From the NCBI GenBank assembly GCA_964036665.1, contig OZ038526.1:33790001-33854000 (forward strand): a stretch of DNA of 64,000 nucleotides, written 5' to 3'. A program made the position numbers and the translations under genes. Positions 44,401 to 50,919 of this stretch are shown piece after piece. The notes under the pieces are model-generated. The model ran no database searches, was not told the origin of the DNA, and saw only the letters and a program-made list of their open reading frames with translations. Numbering within the stretch: the first letter of the stretch is position 1; each line of letters begins with the position of its first letter. Source of the stretch: Gordius sp. MW1 (Eukaryota; Nematomorpha; Gordioida; Gordea; Gordiidae).

Positions 44401-46035
44401 GGGGATAATAAATTAACAACACCTTTTTAGTTCCCCCTCGGGGTCCTAATGCACGTGTAGTGTACTGACATTAATAAATTGTTTCACAAAAAACTAGCCC
44501 AAATAACGAATTTTACACTATCTAATTTAGCGATTTTTTATTAAATAATGTATTTAATACAATAATCTGGAAATAAACCTTTATTAATAAAAAAAATTTA
44601 ATGTCGCACCATAATAAAATCAAAAGAAAAATATGAAAAATTTCTCATTAAATTTAGGACTTTAGGGCCGAGCTAGGTAAAAGAAATTATAGCAAAATAA
44701 TAACTTTTAAATTGAAATCTCTCATATTTCTTTTATTTTTTGTAATTTACCTTTTCAATTATATTTTTAGGTTTTTATACAAGACGAGCTGCCCTTCCTT
44801 TGCTCGCAACAAACGCCATTTAAAATTCAATGAAATAAGCATAATAACCGAGTATTTTGCTATATCAAAATAAACTTAAAATTTTTCAAATCAAAAATAC
44901 TCGGGTATAATGTAGTGAAAATTGTTTCTTTTACAACATATTTTTTAATTATATTTGTTTAATTTTGATTAAATATATATATATACAAAATTTTAAAAAT
45001 ATTTTAAGGGCCTATCTTGTTTTTATATAAAAGAATAAATCAAACTTAGAATGCAGTTGGCAATGTTAATTTAACAAATAATATGGCTTAACTGCTAGGT
45101 TATTTTTAAAATTTAAATGTTAAATATCAAAAAGTGTTTTTATAGCTGCATTGAAATTTGATGACGTCATAAGGTGAAAAATGAACGTGCGAGGTTAACC
45201 TACATGAGCATTCAAGCGAAAAAATGCAGGAATGGATTTTACCGGATTACCAAGATTGAAGGGAGGAAGAAATTGTTGGACAAAACGTATAAATAATTAC
45301 TAATCTTAAAATTGCTTTTGTAATAAACTTAAACAGTAATCTATGGAAATGAAGTTTTTATATGAGAAATTGATTATGAAAAAATGTATAGTGTTATAAA
45401 AGGCTAGTTAAATATTTAGCTTGTTATATGATAAAAGACATAACAAAATTATTTTATAAAAACATAGATTCATGATATTTCACTTAACATAGACTTTAAA
45501 TTGCACATAATTTAAAGCTTTTGAGGTATAAAGAACATTTTAGTAATTTTGATAAGATGAAAGTATCACTTATAATAATCAACAATTATTACAAAAATAA
45601 AGTAATTTAATATAATTAATTCAATTAAAATGTCAGTTAAAACAACTTTATAATGTTCTTTGCAAATAAGAAATCTAATTTATTTAAGTAAGCAAAAATT
45701 GACTACTACAAATATTACAATTGTTCAAATCACAAATATCAATTTAACAATTAATTAGAATATTTATTCTTTATTTGTAGATTTACATAAAATCTAACAA
45801 CATGCAATCAAAAAGATCCTTAAGATTTTAAGCTAGTAACATTATAACTTACATCAATTGATATCTTAATATCTGAACCATCTAGTAAAAGAATTTGGCA
45901 TATCATATTTTTTTCCTTTTTCTTCCATAGATGTGGAGAATGATGAATAGAAGATTTTTCATGTTTAGCCTCTAATTTATTAAATTTTCTTTTACTAACA
46001 TCAAATTTTTGTGATCGCCGAAAAAGCCTAAGCAT
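27715..46035 (-). CDS. yrt: Yurt/EPB41L5-like FERM-domain protein, 17 exons
   Basis: Proteins of this family bind the Crumbs tail and limit apical membrane at epithelial cell cortices. Exons (minus): 46035-45853, 38437-38333, 38270-38228, 37014-36936, 36847-36750, 36304-36184, 35590-35503, 35149-35061, 34408-34290, 33452-33248, 32472-32067, 30998-30556, 29941-29860, 29800-29683, 29446-29404, 28879-28528, 27981-27715. Every junction is GT..AG and the phases agree, giving 2841 bases (946 residues). The FERM domain is about residues 46-335: [71 protein letters not shown]. The FERM-adjacent region follows ([21 protein letters not shown]), then a Ser/Pro-rich tail. Mammalian EPB41L5 is about 730 residues and fly Yurt about 970. 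EPB41L4B is the alternative within the same subfamily. Confidence 0.93.
29039..29223. mobile_element. TAGTG-family hAT MITE
   Basis: Left end tattattgtaaaaacggc and right end tttttacaacacta frame subterminal gtcgac and cataaacaaaccaaag phrases. The left tip is mutated relative to tagtgttgtaaaaacgg. It lies in yurt-like intron 15. No clear target duplication. Confidence 0.7.
29504..29664. mobile_element. CATGGG-family MITE filling intron 14
   Basis: Ends cacgggcgtagccagg and ctggctacgcccatg, with a C run inside. The flanks cacaagca / cgcaggca agree at 6 of 8 positions. It occupies most of the 236-bp intron between yurt-like exons 14 and 15. Confidence 0.75.
31080..31241. mobile_element. CATGGG-family MITE
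   Basis: Ends catgggcgtagccag and ctggctatgcccat(a), with ggggggcagcctctccc near the right end, so it lies in the orientation opposite to 32544-32719. Yurt-like intron 11. Target duplication not preserved. Confidence 0.7.
31423..31651. mobile_element. TAGTG-family hAT MITE
   Basis: Ends tagtgttgtaaaaacggctg and cagccgtttttacaacgcta, with long inverted arms carrying gtcgactaaacataaacagac motifs. The flanking octamers ttactaaa / taaataaa agree at 6 of 8. Yurt-like intron 11. Confidence 0.8.
31838..31996. mobile_element. CATGGG-family MITE with perfect 8-bp target duplication
   Basis: Ends tatgggcgtagccag and ctggccgcccatg; flanked on both sides by tatataaa (31830-31837 and 31997-32004). Yurt-like intron 11. 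This copy and 37852-38018 fix the 8-bp duplication size of the family. Confidence 0.9.
32544..32719. mobile_element. CATGGG-family MITE
   Basis: Ends catgggcgtagtcgggg and ctggttacgcccatg, with a long G tract after the left end, the family phrase gcggctgccgcccctttaaa and a C run near the right end. Yurt-like intron 10. Flanks do not match. Confidence 0.75.
32824..32880. mobile_element. TAGTG-family MITE, internally deleted
   Basis: Only about 57 bp: tagtgttgtaaagacggct joined by cataaacacacc to cccagccattcttaaaaca. A deletion derivative of the longer MITEs nearby, in yurt-like intron 10. Confidence 0.6.
33024..33225. mobile_element. TAGTG-family hAT MITE
   Basis: Ends tagtgttgtaaaaacggctc and cagccgtttttacaactcta, with internal gtcgac and ctgtttttttagtcg motifs. 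Flanking octamers are only half matched. Yurt-like intron 10. Confidence 0.75.
33248..38437 (-). CDS. yrt: yurt-like FERM exons 2-10
   Basis: These nine exons carry nearly the whole FERM domain. Notable blocks are [26 protein letters not shown], the 79-base exon with [40 protein letters not shown] with [20 protein letters not shown], and [18 protein letters not shown]. Exon 9 encodes an unusually long acidic loop ([15 protein letters not shown]) before KEHTFVFR, where relatives have about eight residues. Exon 10 has an extra Gly/Leu/Thr-rich stretch between HHSFFRL and [10 protein letters not shown]. Confidence 0.93.
33574..33739. mobile_element. CATGGG-family MITE with 8-bp target duplication
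   Basis: Ends catgggtctagcaaagg and ctggctacgcccatg; flanked by ggaatatt (33566-33573 and 33740-33747). Yurt-like intron 9. Confidence 0.88.
34053..34258. mobile_element. TAGTG-family hAT MITE
   Basis: Ends tggtgttgtaaaaacggctg and cagccgtttttacaacacta. Flanks cgttattg / cgttgtgt agree at five of eight positions. Yurt-like intron 9, about 30 bp from exon 9; the 142-codon minus-strand frame is exon 9 read through into this MITE. Confidence 0.78.
34464..34637. mobile_element. CATGGG-family MITE
   Basis: Ends cgcgggcgtagccacagg and ctggctgcgcccatg, with a G tract after the left end and a C run before the right end. Yurt-like intron 8. Confidence 0.75.
35310..35475. mobile_element. TAGTG-family hAT MITE with 7/8 target duplication
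   Basis: Ends taatgttgtaaaaacggttg and cagccatttttacaactcta; flanked by ctgctaaa (35302-35309) and ctgttaaa (35476-35483). The best direct evidence that this family makes 8-bp duplications, as hAT elements do. Yurt-like intron 7. Confidence 0.85.
37330..37680. repeat. GGCCCGG-motif repeat in intron 3
   Basis: Contains cccggcccggtccgctgcccg (37341 on) and, inverted, cgggccggacat with cgggccgggttcgggc (37558-37650). This resembles GC-rich MITEs such as the patch at 19085-19205. The ends were not resolved. Confidence 0.4.
37852..38018. mobile_element. CATGGG-family MITE with perfect 8-bp target duplication
   Basis: Ends tctgggcttagccaagg (mutated) and ctggtacgcccatg; flanked by acgatttc (37844-37851 and 38019-38026). 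Yurt-like intron 3. Confidence 0.9.
38640..38922. repeat. CATGGG-related repeat, left end degraded
   Basis: A G tract at 38641-38653 is followed by gcaaggaaagg, AT-rich sequence, and a right end ctgactacgcccatg. Left terminus missing. Yurt-like intron 1. Confidence 0.5.
38923..39679. other. Intron 1 sequence, nothing recognised
   Basis: AT-rich, with one G run near 39606. A 64-codon plus-strand frame at 39348 has no recognisable motif. Confidence 0.5.
39680..39865. repeat. Repeat: gggccttcggccc hairpin plus GGGAAGG tract
   Basis: Starts near the perfect hairpin gggccttcggccc, passes a purine tract of ggggaaggga units, then tacgtagcatatttgctat-like sequence (with gctatgcaatttatgggc) and cctataggggg. 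A second copy is at 58167-58380 and a degenerate reversed copy at 23040-23260. Family unknown. Confidence 0.7.
39866..41032. mobile_element. hAT-type MITE with ctcgtctcg arms, 1167 bp
   Basis: Starts cagagattcgatctcg and ends cgcatcacta, inverted ends of the (C/T)AG(A/T)GAT(T/G)CG type, with attagatg duplicated exactly on both sides (39858-39865 and 41033-41040). The arms are ctcgtctcg/cgagacgag tandem repeats (39872-40015 and 40870-41008). The centre is AT-rich and non-coding. Yurt-like intron 1. Confidence 0.88.
41060..41110. repeat. Short dispersed repeat
   Basis: ggcccttgtaggggaggacat followed by ggtaattatcaatgttaacc recurs at about 59170-59230 and 61770-61825, in two cases after aataggggcacagggaccca. 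Confidence 0.65.
41140..41690 (-). mobile_element. tRNA-derived SINE-like region
   Basis: On the minus strand 41335-41265 looks like a tRNA: agcatggtatagtggttata (A-box-like) and gtggggttcaagtcaggg (B-box-like). The acceptor ends do not pair and the anticodon stem closes only with an eight-base loop, so it is a SINE head, not a working tRNA gene. Flanking it are the ccgtccgctgg body and, at 41520-41690, the ccgcccgattcgctcg/ccctggccgcc core seen in the insertion at 4339. Confidence 0.55.
42058..43180 (+). repeat. Satellite-like array of ggccaatggtcatt units
   Basis: Eight to nine units of 105-130 bp with the order ttttggccaatggtcattt, ccattggtcagcagccagcg, gacggccaaaaagtcat, ggaacaatcataatagtc and aaaaaaaacgaaaa. 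Two units end in actccgggattc(t/c)aaccc, a reversed tRNA B box, so the array seems to be tandemly amplified SINE. The open frames beginning [13 protein letters not shown] are translations of the units. Confidence 0.9.
43185..43420. repeat. Repeated aattgcatagcaatt block
   Basis: Four consecutive copies of aactagttaaattgcatagc plus aattaaaagtaaacaactt and a tttat-rich stretch. Confidence 0.8.
43436..43664. repeat. 33-bp direct repeat and (ggacgac)n microsatellite
   Basis: The phrase gagggagatagagatgaggg with gtggggcacctctt occurs twice (43441 and 43500). Then ggacgac repeats about nine times from 43598 to 43664, followed by ccataaattgcatagcaatt. The 81-codon minus-strand frame with repeated RRPSSVV is this microsatellite. 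Confidence 0.85.
44108..44275. mobile_element. CATGGG-family MITE
   Basis: Ends caatttcgtagccaggggg and aaggctacgcccatg, with the family phrase cagctgccccccccc. No matching flank duplication. Yurt-like intron 1. Confidence 0.65.
44276..45852. other. Intron 1 sequence, nothing recognised
   Basis: AT-rich; no exon with family similarity, no delimited repeat. A possible LINE 3' scrap near 45220-45290 is too short to assign. Confidence 0.5.
45853..46035 (-). CDS. yrt: yurt-like exon 1 (start codon)
   Basis: ATG at 46035-46033 opens [12 protein letters not shown], a basic N-terminus as in vertebrate EPB41L5/EPB41L4B (MLRFFRR type), and ends in [13 protein letters not shown], the first FERM strand. 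The donor is GAT|gtaagt. It is separated from exon 2 by a 7.4-kb intron, so gene finders may miss it, but the phase (0) and the domain continuation into [12 protein letters not shown] support the join. Confidence 0.9.
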
Positions 46036-46639
46036 AATAACGAGGTACCAAAAAAACTAAGGCAGCATACAAAGGTAAATGCAAAAAATTGCAGGTAAAT
46101 TTCTCTTTTTGGGGCAAAAGGGTACATAAGGTGCCCTAAACCGACGCGTAGGGCTTATAAAAGTATAGATAATATGTTACATGTATGTCGCTTATTCTTT
46201 ATATTACCAATCTACACACATCAGCATAAAATTAAAAACAAAGCTCACTATATGTATTATGTAATAAATAAATAATACGCGCTTTTAAAAATTTTATTAT
46301 TTAATATTTTACAAAGGCAATATCAGTTGTCAAAATAATACAATCATATATAATACAATTAAACTGATTGTCAGGAATGTTAGTATAAATTTCTAGAAAT
46401 GCCCTTTTAATAGTGTAATGGGTGCCGCCGTTGGCACCTTATGCCAATGTGTGAGGGAAGGAGCACAGGGACGTCACATGTAGGTGACATACCTCAGGCT
46501 ACTCCCGAAGTAACTCAGAGAGCTGATAAGTCAGCTCCATCAAGTAATAATGTGTCGTCGCAGAGTGTGACGGAGGCCATGCAGCAACTTTTCCTTGGCC
46601 CTATATAGGAGGTGCCAGAAAAAGGTAAAAGGGGAAGGT
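46036..46639. other. 5' flank of the yurt-like gene
   Basis: The promoter and any untranslated first exon should lie here, but no motif singles itself out. From about 46430 the base composition rises (gccgccgttggcacc, cagggacgtcacatgtagg), which looks like the edge of the retroelement region that follows. Confidence 0.4.
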
Positions 46640-48201
46640 GTTGTATATGGCCAATTAATTTTGGAAGTAATTTAATTAGTGGTGGGAATAATGTTTAAAG
46701 TAATTAGCGGTGTGAATAAATGGGTGAGAAACTATTTATTGTCTGCGGGAGATTAATAATTAATGGTTTGTTTAAGGCACTAATTAGAAGCAGACGAATA
46801 TGTGAAAGGCATGCCTCATGCTAATTGAGATGTGCAGTACATTGACCTGTCGTAAGGTCAAAGGGTATCCCTCAGGCAAATTGAGAAGTGCAGTACATCG
46901 ACAGGTTTTTAATAGCGGGAATTTTAACCTGAAATTAATCATATACTTTTTTTTCTACTTAAAACTCGTTTGTCCTGCGGCAACCATCTCCGAAAAACCA
47001 AGCCGCCCCTAACCCAAACTTGCATTAATACTTAGACATCTCCCAATCTCACCTATTTTCCGCACTGATATTTTCCCCCCGCCCATCGTCCAAACGTCTA
47101 CCTTTATACCCATTATTATTATCCAACCGATTTAATTTAATAACATTAACCGCGGAGACATCTATTGGTCATACGCCATTTTATTTGTTTGACAATAAAC
47201 CAGGATTACTAAATTGGTAGCACGAATACTAAATTTCTTTTGGTATAAATTATTTAAAGGCATGTGATCGGTAAAAACGGTAAAGGTCTTGCCAATTAAA
47301 TATTCTCTACATCGTTTTAAATAAAATGTTATAGCAAGCGCTTTTTTTATTACATGGTAATGGCGTTCCGCTTTATTAAGTTTACGTGAAAAATAATTAC
47401 AGGATGTTCAATTCCATCCTCGACCTGACATAAAGCTCCTCCTATACCCGTGTTAGATGTATCAACATTTAAGATGTGGTCTTGACTCGGATCAAAACAT
47501 TTTTAGATGGAGTATTTTAACAAAATATTTTTCAAATAATTAAAACATTGGTCTTCCCTATCTTCCCATTTAAATAAAACATTATATTTAATTAATTCAT
47601 ATAGGGGACCAGAATACTTAGTGTAGTTATCAATAAACCTGCTATAGGTATTCATAAGCCCTAAAAACGAGGATAACTCCTATTTATTATTAGGCCTCTG
47701 AATATTTTTCAATAGCTTCAATTTTAATGAAATTAGGTTTTATCCAGCCATCGGCTATTATATGTCCTAAATAAGTAATTTCAGTTACACCAAATATGCA
47801 TTTATTCGCTGACACGCATAAATTTTTATTTTTAATGAAAGTTAAAACACTTATTAATCGTAAGTCATGCTCGGCCTGCGTTGAACCCGTTCTGAAATGT
47901 CATCTAAATAGAAAAATATGCCATCTATATTATAAAAAATAGAAGCCATCGCTCGTTGAAAAATTTGGCGCAGACACACTTAAACCAAACGGTAAACGCT
48001 TAAAAGTAAACAAACCTCGAAAAAATGGGTGAGAAACTATTTATCGTCTGCGGGAGATTCCTTATTTATGGCTTGTTTAAGGCACTAATTAGAAGCAGAC
48101 GAATATGTAGTTTTTCACCCATTTATTCAACCGCTAATTACTTAAAACATTATTCCCACCACTAATTAGATTACTTCCAAAATTAATTGGCCATATACAA
48201 C
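46640..48201 (-). mobile_element. Ty3/gypsy retrotransposon relic with inverted flanks
   Basis: The minus strand (about 48000-47150) carries pol remnants: MASIFYNIDGIFFYLDD (RT motif with YLDD), LGLMNTYSRFIDNYTK, and RNase H-like pieces including GGALCQVEDGIEHPV and FTVFTDHMPLNNLY. Stops and shifts are frequent. The flanks are unusual: block A (46640-46728, ttgtatatggccaattaatt...) is inverted at 48111-48201, while block B (46719-46802, tgggtgagaaactattta...) is direct at 48023-48108. The blocks may be LTR pieces. Gag, integrase and full LTRs are not found. Confidence 0.75.
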
Positions 48202-48587
48202 AAATAGTGTTTCATTTTTATGTCTTCTTTGTTTTCGTGTATTTGATCACACATTTAGGTGTTTGTTTTAATCAGTTGTTTCGGCATTGACCAAGTAAGT
48301 GACATGTATCAATATTTTTTTTTGGTTATCATAACTTTGTCGACTTGCTCGTTCCATTTACGAGATTGTCCTCTCCCTCTCTTGCTCAACACGTCTAATT
48401 TTAATAGTTTTTGTTTTACAAGATTCGTATCCCTTCCTAGTATTTGACCATTTTTCCTAGTCCGCCAACCCTGAAAGTTTATAATCCCCAACTGTCGTTC
48501 TAACGCAAGAATATGAGACATGAATAATTTTCCTGAACCTTATTTAAGCATCAGGAATATTAGTTACCACATATCAAATCGCAAGAC

Positions 48588-50625
48588 CCGTGGCGTAGCT
48601 AGCCTTTTTGCCTTGGGGGGGGGGGGGGGGGGGGGGGGGCTGCGGGGTCAAACCATGGGCGTAGGTCTAATTAAACTTAAAACATTTTCGCCCTCCCTAA
48701 GCGAAAACCTGGATACGCCCATGGGTCAAAGGCAATTGAAAATTTTTTCCCTCATAAACGTTGGACAAACTCAAAATTCCGCAACTACGTTGTGTATTAT
48801 TTCTAATAACACCATACTGGTATGTCTCAGATCATAGGGCATAAAATAACTATAATTTATTCATAAATAAAACAAAGTAATGTAGTTGAAACAATCTAGA
48901 AAATTTCACATGGTATAATAAGTTTTTGTATAAATGAATTGTAATGGCACAAAGTGGAACGGGGATATTGACAAAAAATTTTTGACATTTTAAAAAATGA
49001 TAAAATAGTTAAAAAAAACTATACACAAAGTTTTTATAAAAAATATTATATTGCCACAGCCCCAAAAAAATCTTGGCCATATATATAACAAACTTTAATT
49101 TTATCTATGCAATATTGGCAACATTTTCAGGCAGCATTTACATCAGGAAAACAATGAGAACATTTAAAAGCCTTTTTTAAGGTAGATCCTCAAAAGGCGA
49201 AATTATAACATAAAATAAAAAAAAATTAATTCTGAAATTAAATTCGTTCGAGAATAAGTATTTAGAAGTTATTGCCCCTGATGATATTATAGATATATTT
49301 GCACAACCCCCCCCCCTTTACACCACCTAAAAATTAAAATGAACTAATAAATTTAACGGCCAAATGAACCTTAAAAATATTCTGTCAAAATTAAAAGAAT
49401 CAAAATATTATTTAATAATTTTAGATGAAATTAGAGATGTGAGATGCACAGAACAACTTAGAGTAATCCAATGACACACAAAGAGGATTTTTTTTAGGAT
49501 TTTATCCCTTTAATGTAAACTTTTCATGGGATATCACTAATAAAGGGGGAAAAATGGTGTACAAACTATATTTTGGAAAATTATTGGCTTTATATGTGCA
49601 TGTGGTACATAAAAATATGCAAGATATGTTAAACAATAAGCGGACAAATAAATCCAGGATGAAATTTTTGTAAATTTAATAATATTTTAATATTTTTTAA
49701 AGTTTTAAAAAGTTTAAAACAAGTTTAAAAGCTCAGATAATTTTGCATTGAATATTAAAGCCTTTTACTCGATGTTGCAAACGAATTTATAATATCATCG
49801 GGGGAATAACATTTATAAAGCCATGTTTCTCAATAAAGCTAAGGAAGATAAGTTTGTGGAACGAAGATAAGTTTTAATCCGTTATAGCAATGAGAACGAT
49901 CTTTCCCATGAACATGAAGTTATTGGGATAGTTAAAATTATTTTAATCAAAATAATAAAATTTGGAAACACTGTTTAGGGTAAAATATTAAAAGTGAAAA
50001 TACCATTATATTTAATTTGAAGGTAAAGAATTATTATATATTACATAATTTTTTGCCATTATTATTTGGGCATCTTGCAGTTTTAATTCATGGTTAATTA
50101 CCCCTGATAATATATATTTATCGCAAAAAGGGATGAAGAGTTTAAACTTTCTAAAGACTTATATAAATTACATATAATTTCCGAAAATCTTATGTTTATT
50201 TCTGCAATTATTCTATCGATGATAGGATATAAATCAAGTTTGAAATCAATTAATGAATATGTAGATTTGAATGTGTATAAAGTGTCCTATTTTTGATTTT
50301 ATACGTTTAGATGGTAATAATAAAATATCAAAATTTGAAGCTAAATCTTTCGCCTTATTATAAAGAATGGAACTATGTCGACTCAAAAATTTTATAGAAT
50401 TTGCATCCTTTATAGTCTTATACAGCATCTTTATTTGTAATAATATAATTTAAAGTTTTATTCAAAAACAAATAATTATAATCAACATATTGTTTCTTAA
50501 TTAAAATAATATTTAAAAAATTGCTCAAGGGGCCCAGGGTTCTAAGACTTTTCGCTTGGGAGGGCCCATGAGGCCCGGTTTTTGCTCTTGGGGGGCTTTT
50601 TGGCCCCCACCTAGCCACGCCACTG
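48588..50625. mobile_element. hAT element with ZMYM/TTF-type transposase remnants, 2.04 kb
   Basis: Left end ccgtggcgtagctagcc and right end cctagccacgccactg (inverted CAGTGGCG type), flanked by cgcaagac (48580-48587) and cgcaaaac (50626-50633), 7 of 8 identical. The plus strand at 49360-49540 reads SKYYLIILDEIRDVRCTEQL and FLGFYPF. The minus strand at 50428-50170 reads TIKDANSIKFL, KAKDLASNFDI and YPIIDRIIAEINIRF. Both are parts of the DUF4371/ZMYM-type hAT transposase, but on opposite strands, so the interior is rearranged. Non-functional. Confidence 0.82.
48654..48723. mobile_element. 70-bp CATGGG-family MITE nested in the hAT element
   Basis: Ends catgggcgtaggtc and ctggatacgcccatg; flanked by ggtcaaac (48646-48653) and ggtcaaag (48724-48731), 7 of 8 identical. 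The smallest copy in the window. Confidence 0.8.
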
Positions 50626-50919
50626 CGCAAAACACTGTGTCATAGGATTCTCCAAGTGGTTAAATACCATTTCTAAATTTATTCTATTTATCCCATATTT
50701 ATCAATTCTTTGTTTTAGTGCAAAGAGCAGGTCGATTGTGGCATAATGGTCACAAATTCAAATTGGTTAGCCGATATGTCCATTTCATTCTCATCCTCGT
50801 TACTAAGATCCTCTCCATAAGCCTTTTTGAGTGACAAGTTTTTATACACACTCATGTGTGTCTTTTTTACCTTCATATAAGGGTATAATCATGCTTGCTC
50901 TACTTCCATCTTGACCGGG

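Larger units (their letters stand above)
48300..50915 (-). pseudogene. RTE-type LINE copy B, split by a hAT element
   Basis: Two segments of one dead LINE: 50915-50634 (5' part, matching copy A near 52130-51850, including the reversed NQF(G/E)FV RT block) and 48587-48300 (3' part, ending GWRTRKNGQILGRDTNLVKQ and DVLSKRGRGQSRKWNEQVDK, the RTE C-terminal block). They are separated by the element at 48588-50625. The middle of the RT is deleted. Its 5' end abuts the 3' end of copy A. Confidence 0.78.
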
